From Margaritifera margaritifera (lineage: Eukaryota; Mollusca; Bivalvia; Unionida; Margaritiferidae): a stretch of DNA of 64,000 nt. Where the stretch lies: NCBI GenBank assembly GCA_029931535.1, contig JAQPZY010001190.1:579001-643000 (forward strand). The letters are read 5' to 3'. Under the pieces are notes generated by a model that made no database searches, was not told the origin of the DNA, and saw nothing but the letters and a program-made list of their open reading frames with translations. Shown piece after piece: positions 34,783-45,350 of the stretch. Position numbers and translations under genes: made by a program. How positions within the stretch are numbered: position 1 is the stretch's first letter; each line of letters begins with the position of its first letter.

Positions 34783-35340
34783 TCTGTTGGTTAAAGTCTT
34801 GGCTGGTTATCCCATAGGGGCACACTAAAATATTCGAAACCAGTGCTCCCGACCCGCCTCTGAGCCCAACAAGGGGATTAGAGATTTACTCTCATTTATA
34901 ACGTTTCTGATGTCAGGGCTACTCAGAGTGATATACTCGAGCAAAGGACAAACTTTACTCAGTTGATCCTCGCCACTGCCCTCAGAGGTTATGTCCTTCG
35001 TAAGGTTTGAAGAACAACACTATGTTGCTTTAATCACAAAGGTGATCTTTGAACGCTATACAAATCAGCGAACCTGAGAAGACTTTAACACAGCCCATGA
35101 AGTTTGGAGTGGTTAGCCGATTGATCAGACCGGGCCCTTCTGACAATCTGTCTAGCTGAAGCTGAGTCCAAAGTAGTGTTTTGCATCGGAGTGGCAACCT
35201 TCGGCCTCTCCTCTACTCAGCTGCCAGAATCCTCTCATCAAACGACACGGGACGCAACACACGGCAAACATGTTGCCTCCACTTAGTTGCCTCTTACGAC
35301 ATGCAGCAAGGACGCATCGGACCTATTCCCGCAGGGGGAA
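34783..35340 (-). promoter_or_regulatory. LINE 5' UTR, probable internal promoter region
   Basis: Sequence between the element 5' end (CCCCCTGCGGGAATAGG near 35340) and ORF1. It is more GC-rich than its surroundings. I elements carry an internal promoter in this region (family knowledge); no core promoter motif was verified here. Confidence 0.5.
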
Positions 35341-36114
35341 ACTGTAAATTGAAAACAGAGACTATTAAATCGGACAGCTTTGTGCTATGTGAAATTTGAC
35401 AAGATAATGGAAATATAGGAAAAATTCCGAATCAGCTAACAAAGCAAAATACTCTGTCAAGCACGGATGATAGAAAGAAAGAGGAATGGATATAATTATT
35501 AAATGCCTCTACAGCTTAAAGATAAAAATTGTCGTGATGAAGACAACATCCTGACAAAGCATCGCGCTATATGCATATATTGGTAAATTCAATCCTTATA
35601 AACGCGTACATGGCGCGAACCACGGACCCCCCCCCCCCCCAAAAAAAAGAACAACATTTTTAAAAAAAAAAACATTGAGTGGCTACAAAGTCGGTCAATT
35701 AAGTGAGGAAATCTAACTTAATAGATCAGTTGAACTAAAACATACACAACGGGCAATGATATACGCGTAATTACAATGCGGTCAACAAGACCCATCCTAT
35801 AGTTACGTTAAAATACAATACAGTGGCAAGTTCATGTACACAATTCCGTGACAATGATGTTCTATAATACCATTGAATATACAAAGAATAGCATACTTGG
35901 TATCCCAGTTCCTGGACTTTCCTAGTTAAAGGCCATTCCAGTTGTAAAGTTGTGTGGGTTAAAACGTGTAATCAAAAATAATTTAAAATTCAAAATGTAC
36001 AAAGATTGTTTATTCAAGTAAATTTACCATGACATACATTTACTCAGGGCATATAATCACGATATGTAAAGCAGCAAAATAAAACAATGAGCATTGTATA
36101 TGTAAATACATTAC
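35341..36114. other. Non-coding; poly-C/poly-A junction
   Basis: A run of 14 C (35627-35640) is followed directly by 8 A. No gene or repeat otherwise seen. Confidence 0.6.
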
Positions 36115-36774
36115 TTAAAGACATGTAAGCACTCTATACTCAAATGGAATTTCTTTATACATTGAATATCTGTTTCTTTTGTCTAGTTTTAGCTTCTCTG
36201 CAATCTCTCTTTGTACATCATCTGTGACGAGATTATTTTCCATGAAGATAGTTTCCATAGTAGTTTGTCCTTGCTATAGAAGACAACTAAAAACCTAACA
36301 TTCTCACGGAGATCCTTTACGACAGAGTAATACCTTTTCACGATCACCCATACTTATACTCAAAATCTCTAGTTTTGTTAGGTTAGTTGTTTTCTTTTTT
36401 AAGTCATCTAAATTCGCACAGTCATCAATGATAAACAAAGTATTTGTACCTTCATAGACACCAGAGAGAATCTCTAACCACCTTATTCATTTTATCCTCA
36501 CGATTTATCACCATCAAGTTCAAAGTTTCATTTTTGAATAACCATTTTCTGTACGTTTTCTTGAACAGATAATAACTATGCGATCTACAAAGTCTCTGTA
36601 TTCAGTTTCCGTATAAATCTAGTGAAAATATAATATTTCGTCAATTAGCCACTCCACAAATTGTTATATTATGAGGTTCTTTCCATCCATATCAAATAGA
36701 TTGAATAGGGGGTTGCTTTTGTAAATGCTGGACCGTTAGCTATTGCCCTCAATCATTCCTATTGCTAAAGCCAT
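36115..36774 (-). pseudogene. Decayed FtsK/HerA-type packaging ATPase (Polinton-like)
   Basis: Minus strand, about 220 codons from an ATG at 36772-36774 to a TAA at 36115-36117, with several internal stops and frameshifts. Recognisable blocks: a MDGKNLII remnant where the P-loop is expected, a VDRIVIICSRK block, TLFIIDDCANLDDL with the Walker B-like aspartates (about 36440-36400), and a C-terminal METIFMENNLVTDDVQRE-type helix (36260-36200). Size and block order fit the DNA-packaging ATPases of Polintons and related adintovirus-like elements. It lies 7 kb from the polymerase on the opposite strand, separated mainly by the LINE insertion. Confidence 0.55.
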
Positions 36775-37000
36775 TTTATTATTTATCTTGAGATAAATAA
36801 TAAAAAGATTGTTTTTGCAAACCATATACTATATTCGTTAGAGTTAAGTAAAGGCTATTGCTTCCAGCGATAAATATTTATTGTGCTGTTTTAACTTGTC
36901 TGTAAAAAGTACGTTTTTAAGAGTAACAAATGTTGATGCTCCTGCAGGGTTTCAATGTAAAACCTTTTGAATGAGCTCAATAATCTTTTAATATTGCCCC

Positions 37001-37002
<2 letters not shown>

Positions 37003-37055
<53 letters not shown>
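37003..37055. repeat. (TA)n microsatellite
   Basis: About 26 TA units, between the ATPase remnant and the coiled-coil remnant. Confidence 0.97.
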
Positions 37056-37057
<2 letters not shown>

Positions 37058-37212
37058 CGTCCATATAGTATGTTTTGATTCTTTAGAACCAAACAAAAAC
37101 AAATAGATCCTTTTGTATATTCATTGTACAAGTAGTACATTGATTGTTCACCTCTAACCCTATATAGAATCTATATATAATTTAACATTTCCATTTGTAA
37201 GATACTAGTTGA

Positions 37213-37215
<3 letters not shown>

Positions 37216-37307
<92 letters not shown>
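37216..37307. repeat. Compound (TA)n(GA)n microsatellite
   Basis: TA run 37216-37248 passes directly into GA run 37249-37307 with one interruption near 37290. Confidence 0.97.
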
Positions 37308-37549
37308 TAAGCCTGATTATCTGATTATTTTAAGTGAATGACATATTGTTATCGTTATCCATTGTGTGTAAATCGATAACTGTTGACAAATATCTGGGCT
37401 GTTGTTGAAGACTTGAAAATATTCAGCAACCGTTTAGTTCATCGCTGACAACATGAATATGATCAGATGATATTTATATTTTATTATAGCCTTTTATTTC
37501 TCTTTACTGATATACAATTAAATCAATACCATCTGGATGCTTCTGACTT

Positions 37550-38886
37550 AGTTCAATCGTGAAGCAATATACATCCTGGGATTAATTAAGCTTTGTTTCT
37601 CGATCCTCTTTTTGTATTTATCGATTTCTACTTTTAATGTTTTAATTATATTAAACAACGCAATGTTATTTAGGCCTATTTCCATTTTCAATTGAGTTTG
37701 AATGTCTCTATATGTTTGTTTATTTACTGCTTTAGTGTTTTCTCAAGTTTGTATCTACTCTGCTGCTTGATGTGAGAGTCTTTTTATCTGCTTCAGTTTA
37801 TATGCCTCTGTCTCCGCTTTAAACGTTTGTTCCAAATATTTGAAATATTTCTCATTCGTTGTATCCTTTTGTCTAATTTGTCAATACTATTTTGTACCAC
37901 ACCGATGTTATTAACAACTTCTCGATCAACGTACTCGTTCGTATCTGTTTTAGATTGTTCGACCATCGCATGTAACTCGTAGTGAAATTTAGAGAATGTA
38001 ACATCTTTTATAATTTTGATGATATCACTCAAATCTCTAATAGATTAATTGTCAGTTGTTTTCGGGGATTTTATTTTGCTTTTATTAACATTTAATTTGT
38101 TTGTTTTGGGTTTTGGGTTTTTTGGTATTTATGGTTTTGTTGTTATTTCAGTTAAATCATTCTTTTTTGTGCAACTCTGACAGAGTATTAGTGTTAGCAA
38201 TCATCTTCTTGTTTAAATCAGTCATTTTGCTGTTTATTATTCATATCTTGTTACTTTAACGAACAATGCTTCTAGTTGACCAAGGAATTCCGTCCTTATC
38301 TGTTGTGGTTTAGTCTGTAAAGTGATATAATCTTCCAACAATGTTTTATTGGATTTTCCCCATATCGCTCTCCAAAGCATCTCTATCTAACTGCGGTTTC
38401 CTCTGCTCGATTGGTTGTAATTGTTTTTGGATACCAGGTATCGCACCTATCCGTTTTCTTACTGCTTGCAACTTTTGCATAGCATTAGAAAATGTGTTAA
38501 ATTGTTGCTTAAACAAGTCAAGAGCATTAAAAATATTTTCTCTTCTAGTCAATATGTTTATGTAGATCTGCGATTTTGTTAGCTCTCATTATCACTCTGT
38601 TTAATAGCTGTTATTTTAGTTTAACTTGTTCCCTCCATGTTTTGATATCTTTCATATTGTTATCCTAGAGGCTTACGTATTTGTGTATCAACGCGTCTTT
38701 CTCTAAACCGTCTAGTAGTTGCAGCAATTAAATTAACAGCATCACTTAAATGTGTGATATGGTTAGTGTTGAGGTTTAAGTCACTGTTAATTGTTTCATC
38801 AAGTTTGAGATCATTTTCCTCTGTTTGGTCTCATTTTGTACACGAAAACCTATGTCACTGGGCCCTCTTATAGATACCTCAGCCAT
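37550..38886 (-). pseudogene. Decayed coiled-coil protein gene of the Polinton-like block
   Basis: Minus strand, probable start ATG at 38884-38886 (MAEVSIRGPSDIGFRVQNE). Heptad-like, Lys/Glu/Gln-rich pieces follow: about 38720-38590, 38552-38346 (FKQQFNTFSNAMQKLQAV), 38032-37793 (NNIGVVQNSIDKLDKRIQRM) and 37850-37560. Stops and frameshifts separate them. I cannot name the protein; a long structural or fibre-like coiled-coil product is an inference from composition. Confidence 0.45.
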
Positions 38887-38926
38887 CTTACGATATTTAC
38901 TTAACGTGATACTTTACAGGCATAAT

Positions 38927-39060
38927 GTGAAGTCTATAGCTTTTCCAGTATCTTTTCTGAGGATATTAAGTCTGTTAATAGTACCGCTCTGTGATTGCTT
39001 GAAATGGCTATTAGCATTGTGTGAGACAAAGTCGCCGTGAAAAAAAAAAAACATTTTAAC
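38927..39060 (-). pseudogene. C-terminal end of an unidentified protein
   Basis: About 40 open codons on the minus strand (GDFVSHNANSHFKQSQSG onward), ending in TAA about 40 bp before the coiled-coil gene start. The close spacing suggests adjacent genes in one element. Its upstream part is cut off by the LTR at 39129-39783. Confidence 0.35.
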
Positions 39061-39128
39061 GGGTTAATTCTCTAACAATGCAGACTAGCTAGAATTGACA
39101 TGGTTTTTGTGTGTGATTAATTTAATCG

Positions 39129-39783
39129 TGTTATGTATAAAGTTTACATATTTAACTTTTGCCCTACATATTTAACTTTGCGCTTGGTTATAGGATGTAC
39201 ACAAGTTTTTTACTTAGAATTCGAGCTCAGGGTTGCTTATGTTTACAATTATACCGATTTTTCTACTAGAATTACTGATATTTGTCAAATAAACTATATG
39301 ATTTTCTAGAAAATTCTTGTCAGGTGACATGTGTTTAGATATAGGAAGCTTGGTAAGCAATACTTCATTCCTATGCTAACTATCAGTTTTTTAAGGAATT
39401 TGGTTTTATAAACAATGTTTATAATCAGAGCAAATTCAGAGAGAGGAATTATATATTTGAAATTTTCATTGGAATTACTAACGTGCTCATTCTCATTTTG
39501 GAATAATACTTGACTCTGGGATTTTTGTGAATATATTCAAAGATATTCTGGATTACAACATTCAGGCATATCAGTACATTCAAGACTTCTGTAATTCATT
39601 CGGAACATTCCATATTTTGGACACTTAGGATTATTGAATTATTTGGATTTTAATTCACAATATTGTAAGTTTATTTTGAATTTTCACTTTAATTGTCTTG
39701 AAATAAATTGCTTGTTGATTTTACTTACATTGTTGATTTCACTTTCTTTCTGTTACATATTTTCAAGACCTAGACTCGAAACA
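39129..39783 (+). mobile_element. Solo LTR-like element, family A copy 1
   Basis: 655 bp, start TGTTATG, end CGAAACA. It aligns along its length with 44625-45350, including TTACTTAGAATTCGAG, GAATTACTGATATTTGTCA and a TTTCTTTCTGTTACATATTTT end block. TG...CA termini suggest an LTR. No target duplication is evident (flanks ATCG and ATAT). It lies inside the Polinton-like block. Confidence 0.7.
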
Positions 39784-40499
39784 ATATAAATATTTAGGTT
39801 TCTAAAACCCACAAATTGTAAAAACCTTTATAGTTCTCAGGCTATTGAATCCCAACAATTTAGAATTGAAGTTTGTGATATATACTGCGTAATTGTTACT
39901 CAGAGTGATTTCAATTTTTGAGTTGTGTTTTAAACATTCAACATCTATACTTTATTCGTTGTCACCATTTGCAGTCATCCCTCTTTGACTTTATAGATGT
40001 ACATATCAAGGTTGTAAACCCCATCAGGGATTAAAACAGTCATTGCTTCATTCTTGCCATAAATATAGAGTGAAATACATTGTTTTTTTGTTCATCAGAA
40101 ATAGTATGATAAACAACAACAAACCTATTCTCTGCAACGATATCAATAGTTTACCATATGTTATCAATTATATTAGTAAAATAGTTTTCTTTCTCAAGGA
40201 GACTGTAGTCCTCGTCGAAGTCAAGATACTCATTTGAAACATTACCATACGTGAAAGCTTTCTTTGAAAGATCGATTGCAATATAACTTTTCAACTGAAT
40301 AGGCAAAACTTAAGAATCCTATACTTAAAGTTTTGCTTTTCAATTTGTATCCTTTGCAGTCACACTGTGATCAATTCATATAAGTATTTTAGCAACTCTT
40401 TTTCTTTTAATTTCTTCCCTTACAAAACCTTCTTTTAATTTCTCTGTCTTTATTTAACGGAATCGCAGTTTCGGACGTTTCTGTTTTGCTCGGTGACTT

Positions 40500-40820
40500 T
40501 TAAAAGTTCCTTTTGTAGTAAATGATTTTAGTAAACTCCTTTTGACTAATTGTATTATGACAGCTTGGCTTGGATACGAAACCATAAATAATGTTTAACT
40601 TGCGAGTAGCAGACGTAGCTATTTTCTCATGTTTTAATACTTTTTTGTAAATCAAGTTTTCCATGTTAGCTTTTGTGACAATACCTACAAACGTTGTACT
40701 AGCAAAAGCCAAATGAACAACTAAGCCTATAACTATTGTAGCTAAACCCAAACCATTTGCAGTAAAACCTATACCGGCTGAAACTGTTTTTTTTTTCATA
40801 CCTGCCTCCATGCAATTCAA
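40500..40820 (-). CDS. Hydrophobic Gly-rich protein of the Polinton-like block
   Basis: 106 codons. Residues about 13-48 form a hydrophobic Gly/Ala/Val-rich stretch (GIGFTANGLGLATIVIGLVV), enough for one or two membrane passes. A basic segment KHEKIATSATRKLN follows. I recall similar hydrophobic-then-KHEKI proteins as uncharacterised products in cnidarian and mollusc genomes, apparently on mobile elements; this is unverified. The annotated start may be internal. It is the longest intact minus-strand frame of this block. Confidence 0.45.
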   Translation of the reverse strand: MNCMEAGMKKKTVSAGIGFTANGLGLATIVIGLVVHLAFASTTFVGIVTKANMENLIYKKVLKHEKIATSATRKLNIIYGFVSKPSCHNTISQKEFTKIIYYKRNF

Positions 40821-40961
40821 AACTTTTTATGCTCTTTTGTATTTCTTTCTAACACCTCTGTTATGTTCGATCTCTTTGACGAAATCAGTTGTAATCTCAT
40901 TTAATTTTTGCAGTACAAAATGAAGACTGGTATTGTCTGTAGGCAGTGTAGGATATAATGG

Positions 40962-41444
40962 TCACAGCTTGTCCTTAACTACTCCCGCTGCATGTACCAG
41001 CTGCATGAGCTCTTTTTGATCTCGTTGCATGATGTGTGCTAAGACCAAGGCCCAGATGTTTCGGTGTTTGCTGCATACGAGACCATAAACTAAAAGAACA
41101 ATATTTTGAGCGATGCTTAAGAGTTTAATGAGAATATCGTCTGTCTCACTTTCGTCCATGATATCGTCACCAGAGAAGAGTAATCAAAGAAATAAATGTA
41201 AGCTCTCGAGTACTGCCTTTTATGCACTTTCTTTATTCAGAATTCTGACAGTTGTATGAGAGGATGTTATTTTAATATCTGATCCGATCTTTATCTCGAC
41301 ACGATAGAGCCAGCTTAGAAGCTCAAGGCCTAAATATGATCCCTCTGGTAAAGTGAGCTCGGATGGTAGAGCGAGTTCCTCCTCACTAAAAGATAATTCA
41401 TCTATCACCCTTGAAGTTCTGGATGGAAATAGCAGATCACCCAC
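40962..41444 (-). pseudogene. Unidentified minus-strand gene, two pieces
   Basis: Pieces 41444-41220 (starting MGDLLFPSRTSRVIDELSFS, with an acidic/leucine-rich body) and 41159-40962 (MDESETDDILIKLLSIAQN) lie 60 bp apart on the same strand, about 140 bp upstream of the hydrophobic gene. They could be two small genes or one broken by a frameshift. No recognised domain. Confidence 0.4.
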
Positions 41445-41992
41445 CCAACCCCCCGAGATTACCTCATCCTATCTTGAAAATGACAACGATCTTTACGGTC
41501 ATACACTCCGATATAAATATGGAACCCAGTACATTAGTGCATCGTTCTCATATTGATGTTATGGTGTATATTATACCTCTAAATAACCCTTGTTTAACTT
41601 CATCTACCACATTTTCAATGCAAATATCGTATGGATTGATGTCCTTCTTGCTGCTACATACTTCTGGTACTTTGTAACAAAGATGGAATAGCACTCAAAA
41701 TGGTATTTTCCTTCGGCTGCTATAATATCATCCGCCAGTCGGCATCAATGAATAAGATTTTTCTGAGGTAAATTGATTAATTTCTCTGACGCCTATAAGG
41801 TAGCATTATTTCGCCTATTCTTACTGGATTTGTCTTCTTGGTACAAGAGGCACTTCCTGTAAGAGACTGACGAAAGGGCACTTCTCAAAGAACAGCTACT
41901 CTTGGTCTCTGTTTGGCGTTCGATGGAGGCCGCATAAAACAAACATCTTTCTTTATTTTCCTGGCGCTAACCATACCCTTCAAATCGCTGTT

Positions 41993-42148
41993 TCAGTCGT
42001 TTAGTATAGTTTGTAAAGCGAGCATAAAATGAAACGTGCCAGACAAGACCTCTGTAACTTCGTCTATTTGCTGAGCCCGTAGTCTGCCTAATGCGCTAAT
42101 TAATACATCATCACGAGATTTAAAATGACTTTTACGTATTGTTGACAT
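41993..42148 (-). CDS. Small unidentified ORF
   Basis: 51 codons starting MSTIRKSHFKSRDDVLIS and ending LND then TGA. Composition looks coding (mixed charged and hydrophobic residues, no low complexity). It lies on the same strand as its neighbours. No family recognised. Confidence 0.3.
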   Translation of the reverse strand: MSTIRKSHFKSRDDVLISALGRLRAQQIDEVTEVLSGTFHFMLALQTILND

Positions 42149-42184
42149 AGATCGATGGAAAACATGTTAGTCTTTAAATAGGTA

Positions 42185-42460
42185 CTATGCAGTTATGAAC
42201 TTTTTGTTCCTTATACAATTGTAAAATTCATCACGGGAAAGATTTAGTATTGAGAAGAGTTCAAAATGTATTTGTTCGGACTGAACGAGTAACTTACATT
42301 TGTCTTCACGTACTACGAATGTAAAGATTGATGCATGCGTGATAGCTCCGGATACACTTGGAAAGAAATGAACATAACCTATAAGCAGCACGTGCAGCCT
42401 AGAAACAATTGGGTTGAGTATTGACCTATATAGTGCACACGATCTGTATGTTATCTTCAC
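42185..42460 (-). CDS. Unidentified 91-residue ORF
   Basis: Minus strand, 37 bp upstream of the 51-codon ORF. It contains a hydrophobic stretch (LHVLLIGYVHFFPSVSGA) and a C-terminal charged part (VREDKCKLLVQSEQIHFEL). The same-strand cluster with tight spacing suggests a gene series of one element, but the protein is unknown to me. Confidence 0.3.
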   Translation of the reverse strand: MKITYRSCALYRSILNPIVSRLHVLLIGYVHFFPSVSGAITHASIFTFVVREDKCKLLVQSEQIHFELFSILNLSRDEFYNCIRNKKFITA

Positions 42461-43486
42461 TACCAGTTAGGGAACTGGACATGATAATTATTTGTTGTAT
42501 GCCTGTGGCTCAGTGTTCATAGAAAGTACTCTTTTCGATGTAATAAAATATGTTTTTCGTATGCTCCTGTTTACAGGTAAACGCTTATATCGTTTGTTTT
42601 CAGAGATACACGTTCTGATTTGCTTATTTCTTTCCAATTGTGCTAGGGGCAACCACGGACGCACCAGCATTTAAATTCCGTACAGGTTGGGAAAAGGTAG
42701 GTTATGTTTTTCTTATCGTCTAAGCAAATTTAATGTTTAATGTCATCTAACCAACAGAACGTCGATACAGTGCACTTTACAAGTGTGTAATTAACAGAAA
42801 GCCAATAAGTTTAAATGATGTATGTAAATAATTCGCTAATTGAAATTAATATGAATATATCATATGTATGGGTAATTTCCTTGGTCAAAACGTCATCATG
42901 TGACGACAACCGGCTGTTAATATTTCTGAATCAACTGTTCCATGAACTACATTTTCATGCTCGACCAGCCAACCGAAATTAACTAAACTGTAGCCATTGT
43001 AGTTTGTGATTCGAACAGACACATGTGTCGTTTTGTACATATTTCAAATCAATAAAATTAAAAATCTAAATCTGCAAGCTCACCTTCAGTCAAAAAATTA
43101 TAATCAAACGTGCACTGCGGGCATGGACAGATCGAATTTAACTTGGTTAAATCTTAATTGGGACACGTAATATATTTGCAAAGTCAATTGCAATAAGTGC
43201 AGAATCTGAAGTCTTTCAGTATTGCCACGTCTACAAAGAAATCATTCTTAGCTGAACGTTTGTATGCTGTGTTCGTGTGTGTGTTTGTGTGTGTGTGAGA
43301 GAGAGAGAGAGGTGGGGGGGGGTTGAAGTTCTCCGGCTAAGAAACTTAAACAATCAGCTTGGATGACGTGTACATCATGCTGAGTTTGAAAACAACTAGA
43401 CAAAACTGACCATCATTCTCGTATAACCAGTTTTCCGGGCAATTTTACTCGTGCAAGGGAAGACCCAACAAACCGTTTTCGAGAAC
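42461..43486. other. Non-coding; (GT)n(GA)n tract
   Basis: A GT-rich then GA-rich tract lies at about 43272-43320, followed by a G run. Opposed 60-codon frames at 42488-42674 carry no domain. Confidence 0.5.
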
Positions 43487-43882
43487 ATGGATCCATTCAT
43501 TGTTTACAGCTACAGGCCCCTTGTTTTCGATCCATATGATTATGATAAAGAGTTGGTAAGGTTGCACTTGAAATGTACTAAAAATCTCAGATATGATCAA
43601 TGGTGGTTCTAGAAGAAAATTAACATTAAATACTATAAAAGAATATTCGTCCTTTTCAAAGTTACAAAATTTGTCAGTTAAAGTTTCAGTCGGAATGTCC
43701 GAGATACTTTTGTGCCCACTATGATTTAACTATGTCGTGCCCTGGTTCTGTTCTGGTTTTTGTTGTTAAGAATGATTGTTGTATTCACTTATGTAAACAA
43801 ATACTTCTTTCTTTCTTTTTCACCTTGTCAATTTTAGATTGTGAACGTGGCTCTGATTTGTCACATTCAGGAAAATCGATAG
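43487..43882 (+). CDS. Candidate two-exon mini-gene
   Basis: Exon 1: ATG at 43487 in a good context (GAGAACATGG), 23 codons starting MDPFIVYSYRPLVFDPYD, ending at 43555 with donor GTAAGG. Exon 2: acceptor after a long pyrimidine tract (CTTTCTTTCTTTTTCACC...TTTTAG) ending at 43837, then 14 codons in the same phase and a TAG at about 43880-43882. Both splice sites are near consensus and the phase is kept. The predicted 37-residue product is unknown to me. It may be a real micro-gene, the 5' end of a decayed gene, or chance. Confidence 0.35.
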
Positions 43883-44624
43883 GCGTAAGGATTTATTGAA
43901 TTTCTTCGATGCTAACATTTGTTGACTCGGAAGAGGGAGACTATTTTGTACGAGACATGGATTTTAGAATGTCAGTGGGGGGAATAGAGCGTTCAAACTA
44001 ACAGAATCAAAAGATTACAATTAATTAGTTCAGGATTGTAATTATGAGAATTTAACGTTTTGTTGTTTTTTGTTGTTTTTTTTTTTCGTTTATTGTGGTA
44101 CGGTTCCGAATCACACAGCTTACATAATGCTTTTCTGGTGTTATTCGCTGTGTGATTGGGTAACTGACAGTCTGTAGTATGATGGACGCAGTAAAAACAA
44201 CATTAAACTCTTAAATAAAATACGTAACATAAGCAGTTCCTTTAAGTATTTTATCAGCACACACTTTGAACCACTTTATACCGTCTTCAGTTCCCTTGTG
44301 AAGAACTTCTTTTGGTTTTACAACATATATTTGGTGTAATTTATCCTGATATATAAAACATTTGTCTCAGTCAACTTCAGTTCATATATTTCTACTTTCA
44401 TGCTTTACTGCAGATGGACTCGATTCTGATTTTTTCAAAGAAAAAACTATTTTGATGATGGAAGATGCAGAATGATATGACTTGGTAAAACCCAATTTGA
44501 ATATTTGTACCTACTTTAAGAAAACCCCTTCTTAATATTAGGACTTCACTCCTCGGTTGCCTTGAGACAATACATTTAAATGAAAAATAAAACCACGACA
44601 TAATTTCACAACATCATTCAATAG
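43883..44624. other. Non-coding; 11-bp inverted repeat
   Basis: AATCACACAGC (44109-44119) and GCTGTGTGATT (44147-44157) form perfect arms with a 27-bp loop. Nothing else seen. Confidence 0.55.
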
Positions 44625-45350
44625 TGTTATGTATAATGTTTACATATTTAAATTGTGTCATACATATTTAACTTTGTCCTTGGTTATAGGATGTAAAGAA
44701 GTTGTTTACTTAGAATTCGAGATCAGGGTTGCTTTTGTTTACAATTATACTGGTTTTTCCACTAGAATTACTGATATTTGTCAGGTAAGCCATATGATTT
44801 TCTAGAAAATGCTGTCAGGTGGCTTGTTTATATATAGGAAGTTTGGTAAGCAGTATTTCATTCATATCCTAACTATCAGTCTTTAAGTAATTTGGTTTAA
44901 TAATCAGATGTTTATAGTTGTGTTGTGCAAATCAGCAAATTCAGAGAGAGGATGAATTATTTATTTAAAATATTCATTGGAATTACTAAAGTGCTCATTC
45001 TCAATTTGGATTGATACATAACTTCGGGATTTTTGTGAATTCATTCAAAGATATTCTGGATTACATCATTCATCAGGACATTCAAGACTATTTGCACATC
45101 AGAACATTCAAGACTACTGGCACATCTGGACATTCAAGGCTACTGGAATTCATTCGGAACATTCTATATTTTGGACTTGTGATTAGGACACTTAGGATTA
45201 TTGGATTATTTGGAGCTTAATTCACAATATTTTATGTGTCTCTTTGAATATTAATTTTAACTATCTAGAAACAAATTACTTGTTGATTTTCTTACATTGT
45301 TGGTTTCACTTTCTTTCTGTTACATATTTTTAAGACCTCGAGTCGTAACA
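44625..45350 (+). mobile_element. Solo LTR-like element, family A copy 2
   Basis: 726 bp, starts TGTTATG, ends CGTAACA. Flanks are ATAG on the left and ATAT on the right, a 3/4 match for a 4-bp target duplication. It is related along its length to 39129-39783 with many substitutions; the extra length includes repeated GACATTCAAG/GAACATTCAAG blocks near 45078-45142. Confidence 0.75.

Larger units (their letters stand above)
30091..35340 (-). mobile_element. Near full-length I/Nimb-type LINE with RNase H, nested in the Polinton-like block
   Basis: About 5.25 kb on the minus strand, in canonical order: 5' UTR (35340-34783) starting CCCCCTGCGGGAATAGG; ORF1 gag-like (34782-33476) with zinc knuckles; ORF2 with APE endonuclease (33400-32660), RT (32580-31630), C-terminal RT extension (31630-30959), RNase H (30949-30689) and a Cys/His-rich end (30400-30194). 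A short (TA)n at 30091-30103 is a plausible 3' tail. Possible short target duplication: TTACAG at both outer flanks (minus strand, just beyond 30091 and before 35340), imperfect. Structure (ORF1 with knuckles, APE endonuclease, RT and RNase H) fits the I superfamily, Nimb-like. Stops and frameshifts make it inactive, yet it is nearly complete. Confidence 0.85.

Noticed and set aside
39129..45350. Intact LTR retrotransposon between the two related LTRs
   Set aside because: No primer-binding site after the first LTR, no polypurine tract before the second, and no gag or pol between; the interior carries opposite-strand Polinton-like ORFs.
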